The position numbers were made by a program, and so were the translations under genes. Positions 16,984 to 25,844 of a stretch of DNA of 64,000 nt are shown here, piece by piece. Below the pieces are notes generated by a model. That model saw only the letters and a list, made by a program, of their open reading frames with translations. It searched no databases and was not told the DNA's origin. This DNA is from Anaerolineales bacterium UBA2181 (GTDB taxonomy: Bacteria; Chloroflexota; Anaerolineae; Promineifilales; UBA4811). The stretch lies in NCBI GenBank assembly GCA_002328075.1, contig DCVT01000011.1, positions 67,636 through 131,635 on the forward strand, written 5' to 3'. The first letter of the stretch is position 1. Every line of letters starts with the position of its first letter.

Positions 16984-18342
16984 ATGACTGACCTGGATCG
17001 CGCCCGAATGCGCGAACACCGATTGCGAAATCTGGCCCTTCTCTGGGTATTGGGCTCGCTGTTAACGGCCGTATTGGTCGGAGTCTTGGTCTGGAAGTTA
17101 GGAGACCGGGATCGGGAGATTGAGGCGCAGGTGGTTGCCAGCCCCACTAGGGCGGAGTCGGCGGTTCCTATGGGTACGTTGCCGGCAGTGCTGCCGACGC
17201 CGGTTGTGGTGCTGCCCACCGCGGTGGGTGGTGCAGCCGAGTCTCCAGAGCCGTCGCCGTCAAAACGTCCCGATGTGGTTCCACTGCAGTCGTTTGGCTA
17301 CGGAATACAGGTCCACGGATCGGTCGGTGATCCGGCGGACGCAGTCGGGGCGGTGGAGAAGCTGGGTCTGGGCTGGATCAAGCAACAGATCCGATGGGGA
17401 GAACTGGAGCTGTCGCCGGGAGACCTTAATTGGGGAATGGTGGATGGAATCATCAACCTGGCGCACGAGCGCGGGATTCGAGTGATGCTCAGTGTGGTGA
17501 CTGCGCCCACCTGGTCCCGGCCAGCGATGGGCACCACCCATGGCCCGCCCGACGACCTCAACCAGTTCACCGCATTCCTCGGCAGGCTGATGGACCGGTA
17601 TGCGGGCAAGATCAGTGCCATCGAGGTCTGGAACGAGCAGAACCTTGACCGCGAGTGGCAGTCGGCCGATGGTCTGAGCTCTGATCGATACGTGGACATG
17701 CTTCGGATGGCGTATCAGGCCGTCAAAGCCCGGGACCCGAACGTGGTCGTCATCAGCGGAGCACTGGCTCCGACTGGAGGTTGGGTAGAGCCGGACGGAC
17801 GAGTGACAGCCATCGATGACTTTGTTTTCATGCAGCAACTCTTGGATGCCGGTCTGGTCAACTATGCGGATTGTGTTGGTGTGCATCACAACGGGTACAA
17901 CATTGGTCCAGATGTCCTGGCAGAGGACGCGCCGCAGGATCCGCAAGGAGCTACCGCGATGTTTCGCGGACCCTTTGACAATCCGCATCACAGCTGGAGT
18001 TTCAGGAGCACGTTGACGGGTTATCACACTATGCTGGCGGGGCAAAAACGACTGTGCGTGACCGAATTTGGTTGGGCCAGCACCGAGGGTGTGGGCGGTA
18101 CCCCGCCCGGATTCGCCTTTGCGGATGACAACACCCTGCAAGAGCAGGCGGATTGGATCGTTCAGGCCTTCCAGTTGCAGCGCGAGTGGGGAATCACTTG
18201 GCTGGCTTTTCTGTGGAACCTGGATTTCGGACCCAAAGGACTGGGACCCGAGGACAACAACGTCCCCTACAGCATCCTCTCATACCCCGACGGTGGTCCG
18301 CGGCCGGCATTTGATGCCTTGGAGGCGATGCCGAAACCGTGA
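16984..18342 (+). CDS. Membrane-anchored clan-A glycoside hydrolase-like protein
   Basis: A 452-residue paralogue of the C-terminal barrel of the preceding protein. A transmembrane anchor (about 17-36) is followed by a Pro/Ser linker and a (beta/alpha)8-type domain from about residue 100. The predicted acid/base is Glu218 (IEVWNEQN; Gln replaces the usual Pro), and the nucleophile is Glu361 (CVTEFGWAS). Shared landmarks with its neighbours are NLDREW, APTG and DCVGVHHNGYN. AAGGAG lies 6 bases before the ATG. Its stop overlaps the GTG start of the next gene (GTGA), so the two are translated together. The family is most like GH39/GH5-type cellulase-fold proteins; the substrate is not known. Confidence 0.8.
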   Translation: MTDLDRARMREHRLRNLALLWVLGSLLTAVLVGVLVWKLGDRDREIEAQVVASPTRAESAVPMGTLPAVLPTPVVVLPTAVGGAAESPEPSPSKRPDVVPLQSFGYGIQVHGSVGDPADAVGAVEKLGLGWIKQQIRWGELELSPGDLNWGMVDGIINLAHERGIRVMLSVVTAPTWSRPAMGTTHGPPDDLNQFTAFLGRLMDRYAGKISAIEVWNEQNLDREWQSADGLSSDRYVDMLRMAYQAVKARDPNVVVISGALAPTGGWVEPDGRVTAIDDFVFMQQLLDAGLVNYADCVGVHHNGYNIGPDVLAEDAPQDPQGATAMFRGPFDNPHHSWSFRSTLTGYHTMLAGQKRLCVTEFGWASTEGVGGTPPGFAFADDNTLQEQADWIVQAFQLQREWGITWLAFLWNLDFGPKGLGPEDNNVPYSILSYPDGGPRPAFDALEAMPKP

Positions 18343-19562
18343 CCGGCACCGGTGACGGTAGGGCGGTCCGGTCCATCGCCCAGAAGATCTCGGCCCTACC
18401 TGGCGGCCGACACGCGGTTGTCGCCTGGTTGTTCCTGGGGCTGGTTGGTGTCCTGACGGGTTGCGGGATTACGTCCGCGCCGACTGCAACGCCGGCAGTG
18501 GATAGGCCGAGCGTTGTTTCACCATCATATGCAGTTCAGGTTTTTCTCTGGTGGCGGCCGACAGAGGAGATACGGCGCGACCTGGCGCTGGTGAAGGACT
18601 TGGGTTTTGGCTGGGCCAAGCAGGGCTTCGCCTGGCGAGACATTGAGGACATAAAAAAGGGTGCCTTTAACTGGTACTTTCCGGATGTGATCGTGGAGGA
18701 GGCAGAACGAGCCGGTCTCCAGCTTTTGGTTCGCATAGATCGGCAACCCTTTTGGTCGCAAGCGGAGGGGGCATCCCTCTACCTCAACGGGCCGCCCAAG
18801 GACCTGGCCGACCTGGCGGACTTTTGCCGTATCCTCGCCGCCCGATATCGCGGCCGCATTTCGGCATACCAGGTGTGGAACGAACCGAACCTGAGCCGCG
18901 AATGGGGCGAAAACCCACCAGACCCGGCAGGGTACGTGGAGCTGCTCAGGGTATGCTACCAGGCAATCAAGGAATCCGACCCGGATGCGATCGTGATCTC
19001 AGCCGGTTTGGCGCCCACCGGCGTTCGATCGACGGAAGCCATGCCGGATGATGAATACCTTGACGCTATGTATGCGGCCGGCGCTGCACCCTATCTGGAC
19101 ATGTTGGGGGTAAACGCCCCGGGCTACAAAGCCCCGCCAGAGGTCGGTCCCGACGAGGCGGCCGATCCGTCCGCCGGGTGGGGCGGTCACCGTACTTTTG
19201 TGTTCCGCCATGTGGAAGACCTGAGAGCCATCATGGTGGCCCACGGGGATAGCGACAAGCAGGTGGCCATCCTGGAGCTAGGCTGGACCACTGATCCGCG
19301 GCCGGATTCGGCATACCACTGGCATAGCGTGACCGAAGAGCAACAAGCAGATTATCTGGTACGGGCCTACCAATACGCGGCGGCGAATTGGCCATGGGTT
19401 GGTCTGATCAACGCGGTCTATATAGCCCACCCCGAGTGGACGCCGGATAACGAAGAGTACTGGTGGGCACTCACCTATCCCGGTTTTCCCGAGGTCAACG
19501 TTCGGCCTGCATATGACGCCCTGAGAGCAATGCGCAAAGAATCTACCTCTCCCACCCGTTAA
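18339..19562 (+). CDS. Lipoprotein clan-A glycoside hydrolase-like protein
   Basis: A 407-residue third member of the series. The signal sequence ends VLTGC, a clear lipobox with Cys at about 42. The catalytic domain runs from about 65, with Glu182 (YQVWNEPN) as acid/base and Glu313 (AILELGWTTD) as nucleophile. It also has NLSREW, LAPTG and DMLGVNAPGY, as in its neighbours. The GTG start overlaps the previous stop (GTGA). The three proteins differ mainly in how they are attached: N-terminal helix in a large multidomain protein, N-terminal helix alone, and lipid anchor. The next promoter is that of mraZ. Confidence 0.8.
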   Translation: MTGTGDGRAVRSIAQKISALPGGRHAVVAWLFLGLVGVLTGCGITSAPTATPAVDRPSVVSPSYAVQVFLWWRPTEEIRRDLALVKDLGFGWAKQGFAWRDIEDIKKGAFNWYFPDVIVEEAERAGLQLLVRIDRQPFWSQAEGASLYLNGPPKDLADLADFCRILAARYRGRISAYQVWNEPNLSREWGENPPDPAGYVELLRVCYQAIKESDPDAIVISAGLAPTGVRSTEAMPDDEYLDAMYAAGAAPYLDMLGVNAPGYKAPPEVGPDEAADPSAGWGGHRTFVFRHVEDLRAIMVAHGDSDKQVAILELGWTTDPRPDSAYHWHSVTEEQQADYLVRAYQYAAANWPWVGLINAVYIAHPEWTPDNEEYWWALTYPGFPEVNVRPAYDALRAMRKESTSPTR

Positions 19563-19656
19563 CCCATTCTGCACTGCACACAACTGGATACCACGCTGGC
19601 AGTTAGCCAGCTCTCGAAAATTTAAGCTTCGTCACCTTAAAAATCTGCCCGGCTGG

Positions 19657-19685
19657 TAGTCAAGAGTGGGGCAACTGGTTATAAT
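19657..19685 (+). promoter_or_regulatory. Promoter of the dcw (division and cell wall) operon
   Basis: Consensus TATAAT (19680-19685) with TAGTCA (19657-19662) 17 bases upstream. Transcription would start near 19692, inside the TGG-repeat ladder described next. Confidence 0.6.
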
Positions 19686-19723
19686 ATGGGGGAAAAGTGG
19701 AGGAAAGTGGGGCAAAATGGGTG
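19667..19723 (+). promoter_or_regulatory. Probable MraZ operator (TGG repeats with about 10-base spacing)
   Basis: TGG triplets begin at 19667, 19676, 19687, 19698, 19708 and 19718, mostly followed by G/A and an A-rich spacer. MraZ is known to bind direct TGGGN repeats separated by 5 bases upstream of its own gene and to repress the dcw cluster. The ladder overlaps the -10 and the expected transcription start, so MraZ bound here would block initiation. Four of the repeats (19687 to 19718) keep 10-11 base spacing; the 19676 copy is the weakest. Confidence 0.7.
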
Positions 19724-19767
19724 ACCAGGGATGGATTCACCCGGCCCGGTGGGAAGGTGGCGAACAT

Positions 19768-20193
19768 ATGTTCTACGGGACGCAGCAGTACACCATCGAC
19801 GACAAGGGCCGCCTGACCATTCCAGCCCGGTATCGCCAACTGCTGTCCGACGGGCTGGTAATCACCCGCGGGTTCGACCGCAACCTGGCGATCTATCCAC
19901 ACGCGGAGTGGGAGCAGTGGGTTTCCAAGGTGGGCGGTCTGCATCAGACCGAGCTTGAGGCTCGAAGGCTCAGGCGGGCGATGTTCGCCTACGCCACACA
20001 TCTGGAACCGGACAAGCAGGGGCGGGTGATTGTACCGGCGTTGCTGCTGGATTACGCGAAGATTGCCAAGGACGTGATGGTGGTTGGGGTTCACTCGTAC
20101 GTGGAAGTCTGGTCGCTGGAGAACTGGCAGTCTGAGAGCGAGGAATTGGAGCGTGAGGGAATTGCCGGCCAGTGGGCCCAGCTGCACATCTAA
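19768..20193 (+). CDS. mraZ: Transcriptional regulator MraZ
   Basis: First gene of the dcw operon; a ring-forming DNA-binding autorepressor. The 141-residue product has the two SpoVT/AbrB-like halves with their DxKGR motifs: DDKGRLTIPARYR near the N-terminus and DKQGRVIVPALL in the second half. The ORF is open from 19666, but family members begin MFxG just before the first motif, which matches ATG 19768 (MFYGTQQYTIDDKGR). A GGAAGGTGG lies upstream. The operator repeats at 19667-19723 precede it. Confidence 0.95.
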   Translation: MFYGTQQYTIDDKGRLTIPARYRQLLSDGLVITRGFDRNLAIYPHAEWEQWVSKVGGLHQTELEARRLRRAMFAYATHLEPDKQGRVIVPALLLDYAKIAKDVMVVGVHSYVEVWSLENWQSESEELEREGIAGQWAQLHI

Positions 20194-21211
20194 TCCGGCG
20201 TCCCGGCCGGATTCACCCATTGGAGCGGGCCACGTTCCGGTTCTTTATCAGCCGGTGATGGACGCGCTCGAGATCCGGTTGGGTGGCCGTTACGTGGATG
20301 GAACTGTGGGTGCTGGAGGGCACGCAGCAGGGATCTTGGATGCGGCTGGGCCCGGTGGCCGGCTGCTCGGTCTGGATCGCGACCCAGACGCCTTGTCGGT
20401 GGCGGCGAAAAACCTGGCTCGATTTGGCGATCAGGTGGTACTGGTGCACGGTTCGTTTGCCGAAATGCGTCAATTGGCGACCCGTAACGGGTTTGTAGAA
20501 GTGGACGGCATTGTGTTGGACTTGGGGCTTTCTTCGCTGCAAATGGACCGGGCAGAGCGCGGTTTCTCGTTTCAGCACGACGGTCCGCTGGACATGCGAT
20601 TCGACCCCTCAGCCGGCTTGACAGCAGCCGACCTGGTGAACGGTCTGTCGGAGCAGGAATTGGCTGATCTACTGTATCGGTTGGGAGAAGAGCGCGACAG
20701 CCGGTCGGTGGCCCGTGCGATTGTTGCCGCCCGGCCGCTCCGCAGCACATACGAACTGGCAACCGTCACGGCAGGGGCGTTGCGACACCGGGAGCACGAC
20801 CTCCACCCCGCAACCAAGACGTTCATGGCGCTCCGAATTGCCGTGAACCAGGAACTGGAGGCGCTCTCCGAGGCTCTGCCACAGGCTCTTGAACTGCTGG
20901 CGCCGGGCGGCCGGCTGGTGGTGATTGCGTTCCACTCGCTGGAGGATCGTATTGTCAAGCGGTATTTGGCCCGGGAAGCGCGAGATTGCATCTGCCCGCC
21001 GCGGATGCCGGTCTGCAGTTGCGGGCATCGGGCCATGATCCGGTTGCTGAACCGCAAGCCGATTCGGCCTGACGCCCCCGAGGTGGCCCAAAACCCGCGC
21101 TCTCGAAGCGCTCGCTTGCGGTTGGCAGAACGAGTTCCGACCTCGGCGCAAACCAGCGACATTCCTGGCACGATCCATACAACCCAGAGTTGTCAAAGGA
21201 TGTGCCAATGA
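20153..21211 (+). CDS. rsmH: 16S rRNA (cytosine(1402)-N4)-methyltransferase RsmH
   Basis: RsmH methylates N4 of C1402 in 16S rRNA; its partner RsmI is also in this window at 10903-11745. Signature blocks are HVPVLYQPVMDAL, YVDGTVGAGGHAAGIL (SAM site), GLDRDPDAL, LDLGLSSLQMDRAERGFSF, LALRIAVNQELEAL-like MALRIAVNQELEAL, and VVIAFHSLEDRIVK. There is no ATG near the conserved start. I chose GTG 20153 (352 residues), with GAGGA 8 bases upstream; it overlaps mraZ by 41 bases. TTG 20162 or ATT 20219 are alternatives, the last giving a product closest to the usual N-terminus. Confidence 0.93.
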   Translation: MRELPASGPSCTSNPASRPDSPIGAGHVPVLYQPVMDALEIRLGGRYVDGTVGAGGHAAGILDAAGPGGRLLGLDRDPDALSVAAKNLARFGDQVVLVHGSFAEMRQLATRNGFVEVDGIVLDLGLSSLQMDRAERGFSFQHDGPLDMRFDPSAGLTAADLVNGLSEQELADLLYRLGEERDSRSVARAIVAARPLRSTYELATVTAGALRHREHDLHPATKTFMALRIAVNQELEALSEALPQALELLAPGGRLVVIAFHSLEDRIVKRYLAREARDCICPPRMPVCSCGHRAMIRLLNRKPIRPDAPEVAQNPRSRSARLRLAERVPTSAQTSDIPGTIHTTQSCQRMCQ

Positions 21212-21702
21212 CCGATGCGAGCGATAACTGGTTGTCACACGGGTTCAAAAAGGCTGCTTCGCAGCTCCAGGTGCAGGCGGCGTTGAGCTGGGGTTTGGTG
21301 GTTGCGGTTGCTGCGATATTGGGCGTGATCAGTTTGCTTCAGGGGAGCCAGATCATTGTGTCGGGTTATCAGATGCAGCAGATGTCGGCTGAGCTCCGCG
21401 AGCTCCAGGAAGCCAACACGCTCCTGGAGGCCAAGATCGCGGCCGGTCAGGCAGTGAGCACCTTGCGGGATCGGGCAACAGCATTGGGCTTTGTCTTGGC
21501 AGGCCCAGAGCAGATCGAATACTTGCCGGTCCGAGAGTATCCGCCGGGGCCGGTGCCCGATGAAGCGCGTCCGGCAGCGGGCGAGGAGCTATCGGCTGAT
21601 ACGCGCCAGGCGGTTTGGGAGACGCTGATCGGTCCGTTCCGCGGATGGCGACGGTACACCGCCGGGTCGGCGAGATCAACCCTGGACCGGGGAGGTGGCT
21701 AG
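21208..21702 (+). CDS. ftsL: FtsL-like division protein
   Basis: A 164-residue bitopic membrane protein in the ftsL position between rsmH and the division transpeptidase gene. A short cytoplasmic segment and one transmembrane helix (about 25-47) are followed by a coiled-coil stretch (QMSAELRELQEANTLLEAKI) and a Pro-rich tail. FtsL works with FtsB and FtsQ to activate septal wall synthesis. Sequence identity in this family is low, so the call rests on size, topology and position. ATG 21208 overlaps the rsmH stop (ATGA) and has AAGGA 7 bases upstream. Confidence 0.75.
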   Translation: MTDASDNWLSHGFKKAASQLQVQAALSWGLVVAVAAILGVISLLQGSQIIVSGYQMQQMSAELRELQEANTLLEAKIAAGQAVSTLRDRATALGFVLAGPEQIEYLPVREYPPGPVPDEARPAAGEELSADTRQAVWETLIGPFRGWRRYTAGSARSTLDRGGG

Positions 21703-21706
21703 AGGG

Positions 21707-23419
21707 ATGGTATCGCCCAAGCGTCTTTTTCCAGTCATGGCGTTGCTGGTAACCGTGGCAGTAGTGATTGTGCTGCGACTGATTTTCCTGCAGGTAGTGG
21801 AGAGTGACCGCCTGGAGCAGGAGCACGAGCGGGTCTTTGGGGCCGAGCTTGAGTTGCAGCCCATTCGAGGTCAGGTACTCGACCGTAACGGTGCCGTCCT
21901 CGGTACCACGGGTTACGAATATCGGATAACCGCCGATCCTTCGCAGATCTGGGAGCAGGACCTTTCGGGGACGGCAGCCATTCTGGCTACGCTGCTGGTG
22001 ACACGCACGTCGTATATTATCCCGTCACTGGATCCGCCACGGCTGGCGGACGGCTCTGAAGCGAAATACAGCGTCGTCGCCAGCCGGGTTTCGCCCGAGG
22101 TCGCAGAAGCAATTCGTCAGCAGGCGATATGGGGGATCTACGTGGAACCGGTGCAACGCCGGTATTATCCGCACAACCACCTATTGAGCCACGTGTTGGG
22201 CTGGGTGGATGCGGACATGCGTGGGAATTCCGGTGTCGAGGGGCATTACAACGAACACCTGAGGGGCAACTCGGTCACGGTGAGCAAGTACCCGATGTTG
22301 CACTATGAATGGTCCACACCGCGGCCGCATGACGGCGCTACTGTGGTGTTGACCATCGATCGTACGATCCAGGCGACCACCGAACGGGTTCTGGCGGATG
22401 CACTTGTCCGTTACAATGCTCCGTCGGGCACCATCATCGTAATGGACCTGGACGGTTATGGGATCCTTGCCATGGCCAGCCTGCCCGATTTTGACCCGAA
22501 TGCTTACTATCGGACCGAACGGCAGCTCCTGGTGAATCCCGCCATCGCCCGCCTGTTTGAACCGGGTTCTATTCACAAGGTATTGACCATGGCGGCCGCC
22601 ATCGACTCGGGCACTGTCACCCCGGCAACGGTCTACAACGACGTGGGCGTGATCGAGGTGGGCGGATGGCCGATCCGGAATTGGGACGGAGCCGCGCACG
22701 GGATCACCGACATGACCACGTTGCTCTCCAAGTCGCTGAACGTGGGCGCGGCAACCATCGCTTCCTGGATGGGGTGGAAGACCTATTATCAGTACATGAT
22801 GGCATTTGGCCTGGCGGACTATACCGGAATTGACCTGGAGGGCGAGGGTATTGGGCAGCTCAAGCAGCCGGGCGATGATCTGTGGACAGAATCTGACCTG
22901 GGCACCAATAGCTTTGGGCAAGGTGTAGCGGTCACTCCCCTGCGCGAGCTGGTTTCGATCGCTGCCATAGCCAGCGGTGGCACGATGTACCAGCCCCATG
23001 TGGTTGCTGAAGTCCGTGACGGCGACCGAGTCTACCAATATCAAAAGACCATCATCGGTCAGCCGATCAGCAAGGAGTCGGCCAACACCGTCAGGGAGAT
23101 GATGGTTCAGGCTGTGTCTCGCGAGGTCAGCTCGGCATCGGTTCCGGGTTACACGATTGGAGGCAAGACCGGCACCGCCCAGATCCCTGATGGCCCGATA
23201 TACCATCCGTCAGACATCATTGGCACGTTTGTTGGGTTCCTGCCAGCCGACAATCCGCGGTACATCGCACTGATCAAGATCGACCGGCCGCAGGTAGGGC
23301 AGTATGAACGGTGGGGGTCGACGACTGCCGCCCCCACTTTTTCTGAATTGGCTCAACAGTTGGTGGTTCTATTGGACGTCCCGCCGGATTCGGCGCGGGC
23401 GCTGGCGGACGCGTGGTGA
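21707..23419 (+). CDS. ftsI: Septal peptidoglycan transpeptidase (class B penicillin-binding protein, FtsI)
   Basis: A 570-residue class B PBP that cross-links peptidoglycan at the septum. It has an N-terminal transmembrane helix (about 7-27), a dimerisation domain beginning PIRGQVLDRNGAVL, and the transpeptidase domain. The catalytic serine is Ser288 in SIHK (SxxK), the second motif is SLN, and the third is KTGT at Lys487. No PASTA repeats are present. The start is ATG 21707, five bases after the ftsL stop codon ends, with GGAGG upstream; GTG 21695 is an alternative. The 3' end overlaps murF. Confidence 0.93.
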   Translation: MVSPKRLFPVMALLVTVAVVIVLRLIFLQVVESDRLEQEHERVFGAELELQPIRGQVLDRNGAVLGTTGYEYRITADPSQIWEQDLSGTAAILATLLVTRTSYIIPSLDPPRLADGSEAKYSVVASRVSPEVAEAIRQQAIWGIYVEPVQRRYYPHNHLLSHVLGWVDADMRGNSGVEGHYNEHLRGNSVTVSKYPMLHYEWSTPRPHDGATVVLTIDRTIQATTERVLADALVRYNAPSGTIIVMDLDGYGILAMASLPDFDPNAYYRTERQLLVNPAIARLFEPGSIHKVLTMAAAIDSGTVTPATVYNDVGVIEVGGWPIRNWDGAAHGITDMTTLLSKSLNVGAATIASWMGWKTYYQYMMAFGLADYTGIDLEGEGIGQLKQPGDDLWTESDLGTNSFGQGVAVTPLRELVSIAAIASGGTMYQPHVVAEVRDGDRVYQYQKTIIGQPISKESANTVREMMVQAVSREVSSASVPGYTIGGKTGTAQIPDGPIYHPSDIIGTFVGFLPADNPRYIALIKIDRPQVGQYERWGSTTAAPTFSELAQQLVVLLDVPPDSARALADAW

Positions 23420-24858
23420 CGAGCTCGCTCGACATTGCTCACGTGGTCCGGGCGTTGACCGGCGGGGATCTGCCGGACAGCATTTGTGTTCTGAGTGGCG
23501 CAGTGGTGGACTCGCGCCGTGCCCAGATGGGGTCTCTGTTCGTCGCGCTGGCTGGCGAACATGCCGACGGCCATACCTTTGTGACAGATGCGTTTGCTCG
23601 CGGCGCCAGCGTGGCGCTCATTGATCGGCCGGTCGCCGGCGATCACAGCACGGTTGACCTGCGACAGCCGATGGACCTGGCGTCGGTCGAGCTGGCACCA
23701 CCTTTATGCCTGCTGGTGGAAGATACGCTCTTGGCACTCCAGAAGCTGGCTGCGTATTGGCGAAAGCGCTTCACACCTCGGGTGGTGGGCATCACGGGAA
23801 GCGTGGGCAAGACCACCACCAAGGAGGTGGTCCATGCCGTGCTTGCCAGCCGCTATCAGACCCTCAAGAGCGCGGGGAACCTGAATAATGAGATCGGACT
23901 GCCGCTGACGCTGCTTCAACTGACGCCAGCCTGCGAGCGGGTGGTCTTGGAGATGGGCATGTACGCCCGTGGAGAGATCGCCACATTGGCAGCCATCGGC
24001 CAACCCCAGGTGGGAGTGGTCACCAACGTGGGCCCGGTTCACCTGGAGCGTTTGGGCACCATCCAGGCCATCGCCGACGCCAAAGCCGAATTGGTGCAAG
24101 CGTTGCCGCCGTCGCCGGAAGGGGTGGCAATCCTGAACCAGGACGATCCGCTTGTTCGGGCCATGGCCGAGCGAACCCTGGCAAGGGTGTTGACGTACGG
24201 CCTAAATACACAGGCTGATCTGTGGGCGGACCAGGTGGTGAGTTCGGGTTTGGGCGGAATTCATTTCGCGCTGCATTATGGTGGGGAGACTGTAAGCGTC
24301 CGCGCTCCGTTGTTGGGGCGACACAGCGTGCACACGGCCCTCCGGGCTGCGGCGGTAGGGCTGGCGGAAGGGTTGGATTGGTCGGACATCGTTAGCGGGT
24401 TGACCAGCGAGACGCACCAACTGCGGTTGGTGGCTGTACCGGGACCAGGAGATTCCCTCCTGCTTGATGATACTTACAATGCCAGCCCGGCTTCATCCAT
24501 AGCTGCGCTCAATCTGCTGGCCGAGCTCGACGGCCGCCGGGTCGCTGTGCTGGGTGACATGCTCGAGCTGGGTTCGGCCACGGAGGCTGGTCACCGCCAG
24601 GTAGGTCGGCGAGCGGCCGAGGTCGTCGACTTGCTCATCACGGTTGGACAACTGGCTGAGATCATGGCCAACGAAGCACTGGCCTTTGGCCTGAGCCCGG
24701 ATCAGGTGGTGGTGCTGCCCGATGTTCAACGCGCCGTTGACCGATTGCCGACCCTTATTCGTCCACACGACATGGTGCTCATCAAGGGTTCTCGGGGCAT
24801 CCGGCTGGACCGACTGGTGGACTGCCTAAGCTACGGCCGCACGAATGCGGAGGACTAA
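23416..24858 (+). CDS. murF: UDP-N-acetylmuramoyl-tripeptide--D-alanyl-D-alanine ligase
   Basis: MurF adds D-Ala-D-Ala to the UDP-MurNAc-tripeptide in the cytoplasm. The 480-residue protein has the Mur-ligase order: N-terminal UDP-binding domain (VVDSRRAQMGSLFVALAGE), P-loop GITGSVGKTTTKE, GNLNNEIGLPLTLL, LEMGMYARGEIA, and the C-terminal DDTYNASPASSIAAL and LGDMLELG blocks. The start is one of two adjacent GTG codons (23413 or 23416); the second overlaps the ftsI stop TGA (GTGA). The ligand order in the operon (murF, mraY, murD) is standard. Confidence 0.95.
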   Translation: MTSSLDIAHVVRALTGGDLPDSICVLSGAVVDSRRAQMGSLFVALAGEHADGHTFVTDAFARGASVALIDRPVAGDHSTVDLRQPMDLASVELAPPLCLLVEDTLLALQKLAAYWRKRFTPRVVGITGSVGKTTTKEVVHAVLASRYQTLKSAGNLNNEIGLPLTLLQLTPACERVVLEMGMYARGEIATLAAIGQPQVGVVTNVGPVHLERLGTIQAIADAKAELVQALPPSPEGVAILNQDDPLVRAMAERTLARVLTYGLNTQADLWADQVVSSGLGGIHFALHYGGETVSVRAPLLGRHSVHTALRAAAVGLAEGLDWSDIVSGLTSETHQLRLVAVPGPGDSLLLDDTYNASPASSIAALNLLAELDGRRVAVLGDMLELGSATEAGHRQVGRRAAEVVDLLITVGQLAEIMANEALAFGLSPDQVVVLPDVQRAVDRLPTLIRPHDMVLIKGSRGIRLDRLVDCLSYGRTNAED

Positions 24859-25841
24859 TGGCACTGGCACTTACTTTGGGCACCGTCTCTTTCGTCCTCG
24901 CTTCGATCTGGGGCGGAACGTTCATTCGGTTGCTTCGGCGCTTTCGTATCGGCAAACAGATACGGATTGAGGGTCCGCAGTCGCACATGGTCAAGCTGGG
25001 CACCCCCACCATGGGTGGATTGCTGATACTGGCCACCATCCTGGTGGTGACATTGGTGGCGCACGTAGTTGAGATCGTCAAGCAGCGCGAAACGGCCGAC
25101 TCGGTCCTGATTCCGCTGGTCATTATGATAGCCTTTGGCGCCCTGGGTGCAGTGGATGATTGGGCCGGAGTTCGGGGCCGTCGCAAAGGCGAGGGGTTGT
25201 TCGCCCGAACCAAGTTCATCTGGCAGGTGGTCATTGCGACCGGCGCGGCCGCGTTACTGCACTGGCGTCTGGGGTTGCGCGGGATAGCTATTCCCACCGT
25301 TTTGTTCCAGATCAATATGGGAATCCTCTATGTTCCTGTGGCTGTTTTCACCATCGTCGCCACGTCCAACGCGCTAAACCTGATCGATGGGCTGGACAGC
25401 CTTGCCGGCCTGATTGCGGCCACGGCCTTTGTCGCCTACGGTGTGATAGCGGCGTTGCAGGATCAGCAATATCTGGCACGTTTCTGCTTCATTGTGGTGG
25501 GGGCGTGCATCGCGTTTCTGTGGTACAACGCCCACCCCGCTCAGGTGTTCATGGGGGACACCGGAGCGCTCGCGCTGGGCGCCACGCTAGGCGTGGTGGC
25601 ATTGCTGTCGGGACAGTGGTTGTTGCTCCCGTTGATTGCGGTCATCCCCATGTCAGGCGTCCTTTCGGACGTGATCCAGGTAACCTATTTCAAATTGACG
25701 GGCGGCAAACGATTCTTCAAGATGGCGCCGATTCAGCACCACTTTGAGTTGATCGGGTGGTCCGAGACACAGGTGGTTCAGCGTTTTTGGATTGTGGCGC
25801 TGTTGGCAGCCATGGCGGGCGTGGCACTGGCGATGGTCTAA
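24858..25841 (+). CDS. mraY: Phospho-N-acetylmuramoyl-pentapeptide-transferase
   Basis: MraY makes lipid I by moving phospho-MurNAc-pentapeptide to undecaprenyl phosphate in the membrane. The 327-residue polytopic protein (about nine to ten hydrophobic helices) has HMVKLGTPTMGGLLIL, the aspartate pair of GAVDDWAG, NALNLIDGLDSLAG, FMGDTGALALGA and the C-terminal PIQHHFELIGWSE, all diagnostic of MraY. The ATG at 24858 shares a base with the murF stop (TAATG). Confidence 0.96.
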   Translation: MALALTLGTVSFVLASIWGGTFIRLLRRFRIGKQIRIEGPQSHMVKLGTPTMGGLLILATILVVTLVAHVVEIVKQRETADSVLIPLVIMIAFGALGAVDDWAGVRGRRKGEGLFARTKFIWQVVIATGAAALLHWRLGLRGIAIPTVLFQINMGILYVPVAVFTIVATSNALNLIDGLDSLAGLIAATAFVAYGVIAALQDQQYLARFCFIVVGACIAFLWYNAHPAQVFMGDTGALALGATLGVVALLSGQWLLLPLIAVIPMSGVLSDVIQVTYFKLTGGKRFFKMAPIQHHFELIGWSETQVVQRFWIVALLAAMAGVALAMV

Positions 25842-25844
25842 AGC

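Noticed and set aside
22181..23206. Minus-strand 341-codon open frame opposite ftsI
   Set aside because: Shadow of the transpeptidase gene; the sense frame holds all catalytic motifs.
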